A DNA stretch of 25,810 bases, from contig JBMYXZ010000006.1 of assembly GCA_049608925.1 (NCBI GenBank), positions 1-25,810 on the forward strand, written 5' to 3'. A program made the position numbers and the translations under genes. Source of the stretch: JBMYXZ01 sp049608925 (GTDB taxonomy: Bacteria; Pseudomonadota; Alphaproteobacteria; JAGOMX01). Shown here piece after piece: positions 16,428-24,343 of the stretch. Positions within the stretch are counted from its first letter, which is position 1; every line of letters starts with the position of its first letter. A model generated the notes under the pieces. The model saw only the letters and a list, made by a program, of their open reading frames with translations, was not told the DNA's origin and ran no database searches.

Positions 16428-16937
16428 TTATCTATTTCCAGGGCTAGAATTTAAAACTTGATCACACAGCACGCGCAATTTATCCAAATACCGCAAACGG
16501 TGCAGATTTAACTTGAGCAGGTCAGGGGTTTGGTGTCCTAAACCTTCACTAAACAGGTGCTCGGTAGATTCAAAACGGCTTTGAACATCTTGCTTAAGCT
16601 CGATAATTCGCTCGCGTGTTGGAACTGACATTAGCTCTTCCTGCAACTCGAACATTTCTTGAAGCAGACTACTATCATGAATCGTTTCATCACTAACATC
16701 AATATGGCGAAGACTCAGTAATAGCTCGGCACGTTTGATAGGTGATTTCAGGGTTTCATATGCCTGGTTGATCATGGCCGCCTGCGCTTCAGCTTGCTTT
16801 TTTTTATCCTCTGTCGCCCGTACCATACGGTCTGGATGGTACTGCAACTGCTTCGTCTTGTAGATTTTTTCCAATTCTACAAGATCAACATGCCAGGTTG
16901 GCTCCAAATCAAAAAGCTGAAATGCATTATCAGACAT
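16428..16937 (-). CDS. hscB: Fe-S assembly co-chaperone HscB
   Basis: J-domain co-chaperone of 169 residues that delivers IscU to HscA. N-terminal J domain with HPD at 34-36 (QLQYHPDRMV) and FQLFDLEPTWHVDLVELEKIYK ahead of it, followed by the C-terminal three-helix IscU-binding domain (LLQEMFELQEELMS...ESTEHLFSEG). E. coli HscB has 171 residues. The start at 16937 is preferred over the upstream in-frame ATG (16973), because GGAG lies 9 bases before it and MSDNAFQLFDLEP gives the family's short N-terminus. It overlaps the iscA stop by 8 bases, suggesting coupled translation. Confidence 0.95.
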   Translation of the reverse strand: MSDNAFQLFDLEPTWHVDLVELEKIYKTKQLQYHPDRMVRATEDKKKQAEAQAAMINQAYETLKSPIKRAELLLSLRHIDVSDETIHDSSLLQEMFELQEELMSVPTRERIIELKQDVQSRFESTEHLFSEGLGHQTPDLLKLNLHRLRYLDKLRVLCDQVLNSSPGNR

Positions 16938-17283
16938 GGAAGGATTCTCCGCAGCCACAACGGCCTTTTTCATTAGGGTTTACGAACTTAAAACCACTTT
17001 CGAGATCCTCGTCCACATAGTCCATAGTTGTGCCCAGCAAAAACATGATAGCCTTTGGGTCGATTAGAATCTTCAATCCATGAGACTCCACAACCTCGTC
17101 AAATGGTTGCTTGTCGTCAGCAAATTCAAGCGCATAAGACAAGCCATTGCACCCCTTAGTTTTCAGAGACACACGCACACCATAGGTGTCCTTGCCTCGG
17201 GATGCAATAAGCTTGCGGATGTGCTCGGCAGCGTTATCTGTAATAGTTACGATTGCTGGCCGTTCAGGCGGACTTTGCGTCAT
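16930..17283 (-). CDS. iscA: A-type Fe-S carrier IscA
   Basis: A-type carrier of 117 residues that takes [2Fe-2S]/[4Fe-4S] clusters or iron from the scaffold to apo-proteins. The three conserved cysteines are Cys45 (KTKGCNGLSY), Cys109 and Cys111 (GRCGCGESF). The N-terminus ITDNAAEHIRKLIASRGKDTYGVRVSLKTKGC is family-typical. The start at 17283 is chosen because CAGGA lies just upstream; a longer in-frame start at 17313 would deepen the overlap with iscU. Even so iscA begins inside the last 20 bases of iscU. Confidence 0.95.
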   Translation of the reverse strand: MTQSPPERPAIVTITDNAAEHIRKLIASRGKDTYGVRVSLKTKGCNGLSYALEFADDKQPFDEVVESHGLKILIDPKAIMFLLGTTMDYVDEDLESGFKFVNPNEKGRCGCGESFHV

Positions 17284-17656
17284 TTTTTTCCTGATAATCA
17301 TTGATAGCCGCACGAATAGCGTCTTCCGCCAAAACCGAGCAGTGAATTTTCACTGGGGGAAGTGCCAGCTCATGCGCGATATCAGTATTCTTAATCTCTA
17401 GCGCTTCATCCAAAGACTTTCCGCGCACCCATTCCGTTAACAACGAGCTTGAGGCAATCGCAGAACCACAACCGAATGTCTTAAACTTCGCATCCTCGAT
17501 GACTCCTTCCGGTGTCACCTTGATTTGCAGTTTCATGACGTCCCCACAAGCAGGTGCACCGACAAGACCGGTGCCAACATCTGTAGCCTCTTTATCGAAA
17601 GAGCCCACATTGCGAGGATTTTCATAATGATCGATGACTTCTTTACTGTATGCCAT
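17264..17656 (-). CDS. iscU: Fe-S cluster scaffold IscU
   Basis: Scaffold on which [2Fe-2S] clusters are built from IscS-derived sulfur. 130 residues. The ligands are Cys37, Asp39 (GAPACGD), Cys63 (FGCGSAIASSS) and Cys106 (KIHCSVLAEDA), at the same numbers as in E. coli IscU. The HscA-binding peptide LPPVK is intact just before Cys106. The N-terminus MAYSKEVIDHYENPRNVGS is nearly identical to the family pattern and has AGGAG 7 bases upstream, so this start is preferred over 17689. Highly conserved and the clearest ISC-type marker in the operon. Confidence 0.98.
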   Translation of the reverse strand: MAYSKEVIDHYENPRNVGSFDKEATDVGTGLVGAPACGDVMKLQIKVTPEGVIEDAKFKTFGCGSAIASSSLLTEWVRGKSLDEALEIKNTDIAHELALPPVKIHCSVLAEDAIRAAINDYQEKNDAKSA

Positions 17657-17673
17657 GACTTTCTCCTTTGTTT

Positions 17674-18909
17674 TTAATGTCCAGCCCACTGGATTTTGGT
17701 TATATCAATACCTTCTTGTGCCATTTCCCATAGAGGGCTCATGGCACGCAGGCGGTTAACTTCTTCGATAATACGATCGGCCGCACGGTCGATTTCTTCT
17801 TCCGTTGAAAAGCGTCCAATTCCGATGCGCAAGGATGTGTGTGCCAGTTCTTCACCAACTCCCAACGCACGTAATACATATGAAGGCTCAAGAGAAGCAG
17901 ATGTACAAGCAGACCCTGATGAAACTGCTAGATCTTTAATACCCATCATCAACCCTTCCCCTTCAACATGGGCAAAGCTGATGTTCAGGTTGCCAGGGAT
18001 ACTGTTGTCATAGTCTCCATTTAGGTAGACTTGATCAAGGTTGTCCATAATTCTGCGATAAAAGCGTTCACGTAAGCCTGATACACGTGCATGCTCGGCT
18101 TCCATTTCAGCACCTGCGATCTCGCAGGCTTTACCAAAGCCTACACACAATGGTGTCGAGAGCGTTCCTGATCGCATGCCGCGTTCCTGTCCACCACCGT
18201 TAATCTGGGCGTTCAAGCGCACACGGGGCTTACGACCAACATAAAGGGCTCCAATCCCCATCGGACCATAGAGCTTATGCGATGAAATGCTCATCAAATC
18301 GATGTTCATATCTTTAACATCAATAGGCATTTTTCCGACCGCTTGGGCAGCATCAGTGTGGAAGAACACACCCTTGGCACGGCAGATTTCACCAATCTCT
18401 TTGACCGGCTGCAAAGTGCCAATTTCGTTATTGGCCGCCATGATAGAGACGATAGCGGTCTTATCAGTAATGGCGTCTTCCAGGTCTTTTAGGCTGATCT
18501 TACCGGTATTATCCACAGGCAGATAGGTCACTTCATAGCCTTGTTGTTGCAGATGACGACACGTATCCAGTACACATTTGTGCTCGGTCACACACGTGAT
18601 GATGTGATTTTTTTCCTTACCGTAAAAGCCCATTACACCTTTAATCGCCAAGTTATTTGACTCAGTTGCGCCAGAGGTAAAGATAATCTCTTTTGGATTC
18701 GCCCCAATAAGAGCCGCGACTTGCGCACGCGCCTTTTCAACGGCCCCTTCTGCTTCCCAGCCAAAAACATGGTTACGGGAATGAGGATTGCCGAATTGGC
18801 TGTACATAAACGGTACCATTTCATCAACCACGCGCGGATCGGTCGGAGTGGTGGCTTGATAATCCAAATAGATAACATCTGTATCTTGCCATTTGCGTTG
18901 TGTAGACAT
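17674..18909 (-). CDS. iscS: Cysteine desulfurase IscS
   Basis: PLP enzyme that converts cysteine to alanine and passes persulfide sulfur to IscU and other acceptors. 411 residues from the chosen start. PLP-binding Lys212 lies in SISSHKLYGPMGIGALY, and the catalytic Cys335 in VSSGSACTSASLEPSYVLRALG on a long loop, as in group I desulfurases. The HTDAAQAVGKMPIDV segment holds the PLP-ring aspartate. The start at 18909 gives MSTQRKW and has AAGGAAG upstream; an ATG at 18933 overlaps the previous stop by 4 bases but has a poor ribosome-binding site. The neighbours nifS-like and iscU flank it in one operon. Confidence 0.98.
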   Translation of the reverse strand: MSTQRKWQDTDVIYLDYQATTPTDPRVVDEMVPFMYSQFGNPHSRNHVFGWEAEGAVEKARAQVAALIGANPKEIIFTSGATESNNLAIKGVMGFYGKEKNHIITCVTEHKCVLDTCRHLQQQGYEVTYLPVDNTGKISLKDLEDAITDKTAIVSIMAANNEIGTLQPVKEIGEICRAKGVFFHTDAAQAVGKMPIDVKDMNIDLMSISSHKLYGPMGIGALYVGRKPRVRLNAQINGGGQERGMRSGTLSTPLCVGFGKACEIAGAEMEAEHARVSGLRERFYRRIMDNLDQVYLNGDYDNSIPGNLNISFAHVEGEGLMMGIKDLAVSSGSACTSASLEPSYVLRALGVGEELAHTSLRIGIGRFSTEEEIDRAADRIIEEVNRLRAMSPLWEMAQEGIDITKIQWAGH

Positions 18910-18929
18910 ATTAACACTTCCTTGCTTCA

Positions 18930-20036
18930 TCATGTTGCTGTCCTATCCAATGAACAGCGTGTTTCATATAACTTTTGCCAAGCGCTTACCAGCTGGCCAA
19001 AATCTTCTTCGGTTGTCTCGGGTCCTGCACTGATACGAATACCTGTTGTGCGCTCCTCCTCAGGAGCACCCATTGCTTTCAAAGTCTCTGAGGCCTTAAG
19101 CTTGCTCGATCCACAGGCAGACCCCGTGCTGACACAAATCCCTTCTAAATCGAAATTCATCAGCTGTATCTGGTTATCAACGCCAGGCATGCAGATATAG
19201 CTGGTATTTGGCAAACGCTTTACAGCCTTTGCATGAATCACTGCAGACGGGCATATGGATTGTATCCGCTGCTCCATAGCATCTCGCAATGCCTCAACGC
19301 CCGCCCAGTCATCATCTCTGGAAGCTTGGACAGCTGCGCCGAAACCAGCAATTCCAGCCACATTTTCAGTGCCTGCTCGATAGCCTCGCTCTTGCGAGCC
19401 ACCTTGCATCAAAGGCGAAACCTTGGTGCCGTTTTTCAAAATCAGTGCTCCAGCCCCCTTCGGGCCGCCAATTTTATGGGAGGATACCGCCAAAGAGTCA
19501 ACGTCATATCCCGAAAGATCGTACTTGCCAAGCCCTTGCACCGCGTCACAATGAATGTGGGCGCCATACTTGCGGGCAATTTTAGCAACATCATCGATAG
19601 GCTGGCGTGTGCCAATTTCGTTGTTAGCATACATAACAGCCACGACTTTTGGCGTGTCTGATGCTGCCAGCATTTTCTCTAAGCTTTCAAGATCCACAAC
19701 ACCATTGCCGTCAACGGGTATTGCCTTGCCATTGGTGCAGGCTTGAGATACCGCAGGATGTTCAATTGCGCTGAAAAGAATTTCATATCCAGCTTGCTCC
19801 ATGCTTTTCAGCAGCATGTTGTTAGACTCGGTAGCACCTGAGGTGAAAATTACACCTGTGTTAGGCACATCAAACGCACTTCCTACAAACTCGCGCGCTT
19901 CTTCCACCAGTCCTCGCGCACGTCTGCCGGCAAAATGCACAGATGATGGATTCCCAAACCAATCCATTGCTTCTAACATTTTCGAACGAACATATCCACG
20001 CAAGGGGGTCGTTGCGTTATGATCTAAGTACACCAT
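18930..20036 (-). CDS. Second cysteine desulfurase, NifS-like
   Basis: Group I class V aminotransferase of 368 residues, a diverged paralogue of the adjacent IscS. It keeps PLP-binding Lys188 (AVSSHKIGGPKGAGALIL), the HCDAVQGLGK aspartate segment and a catalytic Cys308 in VSTGSACGSSKLKASETL. It is shorter than IscS and lacks IscS's C-terminal extension involved in IscU docking, so it may serve a different acceptor. Tandem nifS-iscS genes behind iscR are known in Rickettsia, and a similar NifS gene follows iscR in many alphaproteobacterial suf operons. The start at 20036 lies one base after the iscR stop, with GGGAGG 9 bases upstream; the longer frame from 20075 is rejected. Confidence 0.93.
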   Translation of the reverse strand: MVYLDHNATTPLRGYVRSKMLEAMDWFGNPSSVHFAGRRARGLVEEAREFVGSAFDVPNTGVIFTSGATESNNMLLKSMEQAGYEILFSAIEHPAVSQACTNGKAIPVDGNGVVDLESLEKMLAASDTPKVVAVMYANNEIGTRQPIDDVAKIARKYGAHIHCDAVQGLGKYDLSGYDVDSLAVSSHKIGGPKGAGALILKNGTKVSPLMQGGSQERGYRAGTENVAGIAGFGAAVQASRDDDWAGVEALRDAMEQRIQSICPSAVIHAKAVKRLPNTSYICMPGVDNQIQLMNFDLEGICVSTGSACGSSKLKASETLKAMGAPEEERTTGIRISAGPETTEEDFGQLVSAWQKLYETRCSLDRTAT

Positions 20037-20037
20037 A

Positions 20038-20466
20038 TTATGCAGCCTCCCGGTGATCACGCTGTTCGCATACATCTTTCAAAGACACAGCGGACAAATA
20101 ATCGCGGATGTGATCTGCCAAGCCACACCACATATGGTGGGTTAGACATTTTTCAGACAGACCCAAGCAGCTTTTCTTTGTGCCAGAACCACAGCGCGTC
20201 GTCTTTACCAGCTCATCAACTGCATCCATAATCTGCGACAGCTTTATGTCTTCAGCTGCACCAGCCAAAATATATCCGCCGGTGGCGCCACGCACGCTAT
20301 TAACCAACCCATGACGGCGCAGTTTATTAAAGAGTTGTTCTAGATATGAAATAGACAATTTTTGTCTTTCAGCGATTTCACTAAGACGCACAGGAGCACC
20401 TGTTCCATTCAGTGCAATGTCAACCATCGCAATAACAGCATACTGACCTTTTGTACTTAACTTCAC
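20038..20466 (-). CDS. iscR: Rrf2-family Fe-S regulator IscR
   Basis: Cluster-sensing transcription factor of 142 residues, expected to repress the operon when holding a [2Fe-2S] cluster. The winged helix covers KLSTKGQYAVIAMVDIALNG through SYLEQLFNKLRRHGLVNSVRGATGGY. Cluster ligands are Cys92, Cys100, Cys107 and His110 (CLTH). The spacing is C-x7-C-x6-C, wider than the C-x5-C-x5-C of E. coli IscR, though alphaproteobacterial members do vary here. The start is a GTG at 20466: AGGAG lies 7 bases upstream and KLSTKGQYAV is the family N-terminus. An in-frame ATG at 20571 would add 35 residues that do not fit the family. First gene of the isc operon, divergent from the hydrolase. Confidence 0.95.
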   Translation of the reverse strand: MKLSTKGQYAVIAMVDIALNGTGAPVRLSEIAERQKLSISYLEQLFNKLRRHGLVNSVRGATGGYILAGAAEDIKLSQIMDAVDELVKTTRCGSGTKKSCLGLSEKCLTHHMWCGLADHIRDYLSAVSLKDVCEQRDHREAA

Positions 20467-20543
20467 GCACTGTCTCCTAACCAGATTCTTGTAGCCACAC
20501 ACAAATATATATGCTAATGAATTTCCATGCTTTTGAGCTGTGG

Positions 20544-20581
20544 ATAGTTTTGAAAATACTATTCCCGACAAAAATAGTCAA
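20544..20581. promoter_or_regulatory. Overlapping divergent promoters with a palindromic candidate operator (iscR / hydrolase)
   Basis: On the minus strand TTGACT (20581-20576) and TATTTT (20558-20553), 17 bases apart, form a plausible iscR promoter. On the plus strand TTGAAA (20550-20555) and AATAGT (20573-20578), also 17 apart, form a weaker candidate for the hydrolase-lysS unit. The perfect 5-base inverted repeat ATAGT-N9-ACTAT (20544-20562) lies across the minus -10 and plus -35. A regulator bound there, IscR being the obvious candidate, would affect both units. It is not a clear match to the E. coli IscR type 1 or type 2 consensus. Confidence 0.45.
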
Positions 20582-20627
20582 GATTAAAAACCGCACTCAG
20601 AAACAGTATTAACATCGAGAGGATTAT

Positions 20628-21284
20628 ATGCCAGAGATCATCATCAATGGACCAGAAGGCCGCATCGAGGCCCGCTATATGCAGCAGTCTTCCCCTAGTG
20701 CACCAATTGCAATAATGCTGCACCCGCACCCTGAACACGGTGGCACCATGAACAACAAAGTTGTCTATGCCATGTACCGCAGCTTTTTAGAGCGCGGCTT
20801 CAGCGTAATCCGCTTCAACTTCCGTGGTGTTGGTAGATCCGAGGGGGTGTTTGATCAAGGCGAAGGCGAACTTAGCGATGCAGCCACTGTTTTAGATTGG
20901 CTTCAGCAGCAAAACCCCAGCCCGCAAGCATACTGGGTTGCAGGATTTTCATTTGGCGCCTGGATTGGCATGCAGTTATTGATGCGCCGGCCCGAGCTGA
21001 ATGGCTTTATTTCCGTCAGCCCGCCGGCAAATATGTATGACTTTAACTTCTTGGCTCCTTGCCCTGTGTCGGGCCTAATTGTGCAAGGCGACAAAGATGA
21101 CATCGTGCCAAAAGAATCTGTAGATGGCTTGGTGGACAAGCTATCAACCCAGCGCGGCATAACGATCGACTATAACGTCATCAAGGGCGCCGATCACTTT
21201 TTCACCAACCAGACCAGTGAATTGATGAACACGGTTGATAACTATATTAGAAAATCCACCTCCCACTTGGAGATCGCTGTTTAA
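20628..21284 (+). CDS. Alpha/beta hydrolase (COG2945-like)
   Basis: Predicted cytoplasmic serine hydrolase of 218 residues; substrate unknown. The nucleophile elbow GFSFGAW places Ser108 as catalytic residue, with the acid at Asp157/158 in VQGDKDDIVP and His190 in KGADHFF, in the correct order. The HPHPEHGGTMNNKVVYAMYRSF and RFNFRGVGRSEGVFDQGEGE segments are the conserved oxyanion/strand regions of this bacterial group. AGAGGA precedes the ATG. Divergent from iscR, a neighbourhood I recall from other alphaproteobacteria, which suggests a loose link to Fe-S metabolism. Its stop overlaps the lysS ATG by one base, so the two are translated from one message. Confidence 0.9.
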   Translation: MPEIIINGPEGRIEARYMQQSSPSAPIAIMLHPHPEHGGTMNNKVVYAMYRSFLERGFSVIRFNFRGVGRSEGVFDQGEGELSDAATVLDWLQQQNPSPQAYWVAGFSFGAWIGMQLLMRRPELNGFISVSPPANMYDFNFLAPCPVSGLIVQGDKDDIVPKESVDGLVDKLSTQRGITIDYNVIKGADHFFTNQTSELMNTVDNYIRKSTSHLEIAV

Positions 21285-22783
21285 TGACTAGTAGTACCCC
21301 TGTAAGCACCGAGCAATCCTCGAACATTTATCGCGACGCCCGTGTCGAGAAGCTAGATACCTTAAGAGAAATGGGTGTAAACCCCTACCCTTATAAGTTC
21401 GAAAAATCTCATCACGCCGCCGACTTACAGGAAAAATACAGCCACCTTCAAGACGAAGAAGAAACCGAAGACGTTGTTCATTACGCCGGACGTATCATGT
21501 CCCTGCGCAACAGCGGTATGTTCATTGACTTGCAAGACCCCACTGGCAAGGTCCAAATTTTCTCACACAAGAAAGAGCTACCTGAAGAGCAAGTTAACCT
21601 GCTCAAAACGCTCGACTTGGGAGACTTCATTGGGGTTACAGGCATCGTGCGTAGAACCAAACGAGGCGAGCTGACAATCAATACGTCCGAGCTGCAGCTG
21701 CTTAGCAAAGCGCTGCTACCATTGCCTGAAAAATACCACGGCCTAAAGGATGTCGAGCTTCGCTATCGCCAGCGCTATCTCGATCTGATCACTAGTGAAG
21801 AATCCAGAAAAACCTTGGTGCTGCGTAGTAAGATCATCCAATCGATCCGTGCTTTTTTGCGCGACAAAGGATTTTTAGAGGTTGAGACGCCAATGCTGCA
21901 TACGATTGCAGGCGGTGCAGCGGCCAAGCCCTTTATCACCCATCACAACACCTTGGACATGGATTTATACCTACGAATTGCGCCAGAGCTACATCTGAAA
22001 AGGCTGATTATTGGTGGCCTTTCAGAAAAAGTATTCGAGATTAACCGAAACTTTCGCAACGAGGGTATATCCACCCGCCACAACCCAGAATTTACGATGA
22101 TGGAGCTGTACCAAGCATACGCTGATTACAGTGACATGATGGATATCACTGAGGAAATTTGCCGCACAGCGGCAGAGCTTGCGCTTGGCACGACTAAAGT
22201 AACTTTTGGTGAAACTGAAATTGATTTTGGTTCTCCATGGAAGCGGGCGTCAATGACCAGTCTGATCAAAGAAGAAACCGGCGTGGATTTTCTCCAGCAT
22301 CAAGACTTTGCAGCAGCTAAGCAAGCTGCGGAAAAGATCGGGGTCGACATTTCAAAAGCAGACAATTGGGGTAAAGTCGTCCTGGCAGCGTTTGAAGAAC
22401 GCGTTGAGGAAAAGTTGATTCAACCCACCCATGTCACTGACATGCCACGAGACATCTCTCCTTTGGCCAAAGTGCATCGCGACAACCCTATCTTAACGGA
22501 ACGTTTTGAGACATTTATCAATGGTTGGGAAATTGCCAACGCCTTTTCCGAGCTAAATGATCCCATTGATCAACGCCAACGCTTTGAAGCACAGGTCCAA
22601 GAAAAAGAAAGTGGCGATGATGAAGCCCATCCTATGGATACAGACTTCTTAAACGCGCTTGAGTACGGCATGCCCCCTACTGGCGGGCTTGGCATAGGCA
22701 TAGACCGTTTGGTTATGCTGTTGACAAATTCTGCAAGCATCCGGGATGTCATTGCATTTCCAACAATGAGACACAAATCATAA
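21284..22783 (+). CDS. lysS: Lysyl-tRNA synthetase, class II
   Basis: Charges tRNA-Lys with lysine; 499 residues, the normal class II length. The N-terminal OB-fold anticodon domain contains VHYAGRIMSLRNSGMFIDLQD and GDFIGVTGIVRRTKRGELTI. Catalytic motif 2 is FEINRNFRNEGISTRHNPEF and motif 3 is GLGIGIDRLVMLLT near the C-terminus. ETPMLHTIAGGAAAKPFITHHN is the class II LysRS substrate-binding region. Some alphaproteobacteria carry class I LysRS instead, so the class is informative about lineage. Start overlaps the previous stop (TAATG). Followed by a strong terminator. Confidence 0.98.
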   Translation: MTSSTPVSTEQSSNIYRDARVEKLDTLREMGVNPYPYKFEKSHHAADLQEKYSHLQDEEETEDVVHYAGRIMSLRNSGMFIDLQDPTGKVQIFSHKKELPEEQVNLLKTLDLGDFIGVTGIVRRTKRGELTINTSELQLLSKALLPLPEKYHGLKDVELRYRQRYLDLITSEESRKTLVLRSKIIQSIRAFLRDKGFLEVETPMLHTIAGGAAAKPFITHHNTLDMDLYLRIAPELHLKRLIIGGLSEKVFEINRNFRNEGISTRHNPEFTMMELYQAYADYSDMMDITEEICRTAAELALGTTKVTFGETEIDFGSPWKRASMTSLIKEETGVDFLQHQDFAAAKQAAEKIGVDISKADNWGKVVLAAFEERVEEKLIQPTHVTDMPRDISPLAKVHRDNPILTERFETFINGWEIANAFSELNDPIDQRQRFEAQVQEKESGDDEAHPMDTDFLNALEYGMPPTGGLGIGIDRLVMLLTNSASIRDVIAFPTMRHKS

Positions 22784-22795
22784 GAAACTAGACAT

Positions 22796-22832
22796 AAAAA
22801 AAGAGCCGGTTTTAAAGCCGGCTCTTTTTTTT
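22796..22832. terminator. Bidirectional rho-independent terminator between lysS and bioY
   Basis: AGAGCCGG (22802-22809) pairs with CCGGCTCT (22818-22825) around an AT-rich loop. The stem is flanked by a run of A on the left and eight T on the right, so it works for lysS on the plus strand and for bioY on the minus strand, 14 bases beyond its stop codon. Confidence 0.9.
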
Positions 22833-22845
22833 GAGAAGCAACTTT

Positions 22846-23436
22846 TTACTTAGCGGCTTTATATTGCATCAGCTTCATCAAGCCTGCAACTCCAAGACCT
22901 GCTTTTGCAAGTGTGCCTGGCAGCCAGCTAATAAAGGATGTGATCATTACTTCAAAGCCAAATAGGTATGTCAACCATGGCAGTCCAAAGGCATACAATA
23001 CCAAAGCACTGGCAGTCATTACCATGGCGGCTTCCTTAAGGGTTGCTCCATATCCTGACTCAACCATTTTGCCTGCTACGTATGCAGATGGAATAAAGCC
23101 CATCAAAAAGCCCATTGTGGGCCCAGCCATATACGCAAGACCAATTCCCTTAGCGGGCGTTCCTGTGAAAACCGGCAACCCGAAAGCACCTTCTATGAAA
23201 TAAATTGCAATGCTAGCAGCTGCAAGGCTAGGGCCGTAAACGACACCCAGGGCAAATACTGCCAAGGTTTGCATTGTAGATGGCACGGGCCAAAAAGGAA
23301 TGACAATCTTTGCAGAAAGCGTTAGGATCAGGGATCCTACAACCGCAAGGAAAGCTTTTTCTAAAAAGCTGAATTCAGCTTCGCGAGATAGAACTCTATT
23401 AAGCAACGTTGTGGGAGCTAAAACATTTGAAGACAT
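22846..23436 (-). CDS. bioY: Biotin transporter BioY
   Basis: Membrane substrate-binding (S) component of biotin uptake, 196 residues with about six hydrophobic segments. Family signatures are visible: KIVIPFWPVPSTMQTLAVFALG (compare PVPvT.QtL.v.l.g), GAFGLPVFTG and GPTMGFLMGFIPSAYVAG. No bioMN (EcfT/EcfA) genes are adjacent, so it works alone or with distant energising subunits. No biotin synthesis gene is in the window, which fits, but does not prove, dependence on external biotin. A strong AGGAGG precedes the ATG. GATAATATC at 23451-23459 is a small palindrome just upstream; it does not match the BioR box TTATCTATAA as I know it. Confidence 0.93.
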   Translation of the reverse strand: MSSNVLAPTTLLNRVLSREAEFSFLEKAFLAVVGSLILTLSAKIVIPFWPVPSTMQTLAVFALGVVYGPSLAAASIAIYFIEGAFGLPVFTGTPAKGIGLAYMAGPTMGFLMGFIPSAYVAGKMVESGYGATLKEAAMVMTASALVLYAFGLPWLTYLFGFEVMITSFISWLPGTLAKAGLGVAGLMKLMQYKAAK

Positions 23437-23506
23437 ATTGACCTCCTATGGATAATATCTGGTTCTGACTAGCACACCAATTACCCAAGGTCAAGAAAGA
23501 GGAAAC

Positions 23507-24247
23507 ATGATGGTGACGTTGCACGGCGAGTTTGTAGCCCTAATACCGCAGGATGACAACAGTGCTTATACAATATATGACAGGGATCAAAAGGCCTCTG
23601 TCGGAGAAATTGCTGTTAAAAATAGTCATCTAAAAATGACAGGCTCATTTACAGATATTCAAGGCCAAGATGCTCTCTGCAGTCTGATTCCCGATTTGTT
23701 TTCGCAAGGGCTGACTGACCTTGAGCTGGAAGCCGAAGACCACTTTACGCCACGTGTTTTCAGCAAATCTGGTAGCAAGTGGAGGCTGCCTAAACAACTG
23801 TTTCAAGAAAAGTGGTTGGAAGACCTCACCTTACTAAAAGCTACCGCCGCTATTTTTCTGCGCCCAAATGGTGAGATCATGTTAGCACAACGGCCCTATC
23901 CCAAAGTCATGCACGGTCTTTGGGAATTCCCAGGCGGCAAGCATGAAGACGGGGAAACCAGTGAACAAGCTATGATCCGCGAGCTTCAAGAAGAGGTGGG
24001 CAGCACCCCAACAAACATGACGCACTTGATGATGGTTGATCGCGCTTTTGCAACAATGCGCCTGAATATGGATGTTTATATCATTACCAAATGGAAATCT
24101 GAACCCGAAGCACTCGAGCATTCTGGCTTAAAATGGCTGCAGCTTTGTGATATCGATATCAGCGAAATGCCCTGTACAAATGTGGTAATACTCGATCGTT
24201 TCCGGGACTCGCTAGAGCAAGACAACCTACTTCACCAACATATGTAA
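23507..24247 (+). CDS. NUDIX hydrolase (MutT-like) with N-terminal extension
   Basis: 246 residues. The C-terminal half (about 110-240) is a MutT-type NUDIX domain: TAAIFLRPNGEIMLAQRP, GLWEFPGGK, and a complete Nudix box G144-x5-E150-x7-R158-E159-x2-E162-E163-x-G165. LWEFPGGK is the MutT signature, so hydrolysis of oxidised dGTP, or another nucleotide sanitation task, is the first guess. E. coli MutT is about 130 residues; here about 105 extra residues lie in front (GEFVALIPQDDNS..., DLELEAEDHF), of mixed alpha/beta character. I cannot name this domain; in other bacteria MutT is fused to several partners. GAGGAAAC precedes the ATG. Divergent from bioY with only 70 bases between. Confidence 0.88.
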   Translation: MMVTLHGEFVALIPQDDNSAYTIYDRDQKASVGEIAVKNSHLKMTGSFTDIQGQDALCSLIPDLFSQGLTDLELEAEDHFTPRVFSKSGSKWRLPKQLFQEKWLEDLTLLKATAAIFLRPNGEIMLAQRPYPKVMHGLWEFPGGKHEDGETSEQAMIRELQEEVGSTPTNMTHLMMVDRAFATMRLNMDVYIITKWKSEPEALEHSGLKWLQLCDIDISEMPCTNVVILDRFRDSLEQDNLLHQHM

Positions 24248-24303
24248 CAATCGAATATTTTTTTGCCAGATCGGTAACCATAATTTAACTTCTAAAGTTT
24301 TAC

Positions 24304-24309
24304 TATAAT
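24304..24309 (+). promoter_or_regulatory. Possible -10 element of the secreted-protein gene
   Basis: A perfect TATAAT lies 35 bases before the ATG at 24344, in an AT-rich gap (24248-24343). No convincing -35 sits 16-18 bases upstream, so this is only a candidate. It would give the secreted-protein gene its own promoter, independent of the NUDIX gene. Confidence 0.35.
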
Positions 24310-24343
24310 CTTAGATAAAATTTAGGTATGTCCGGAGGGCAAA

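Noticed and set aside
18721..19200. Plus-strand frame of 159 codons across the iscS/nifS junction
   Set aside because: It spans two well-supported minus-strand genes and has no start signals.
23437..23506. Possible biotin-responsive operator between bioY and the NUDIX gene
   Set aside because: The only palindrome (GATAATATC, 23451-23459) does not match the BioR or BirA sites I know, and nine bases is too short to claim.
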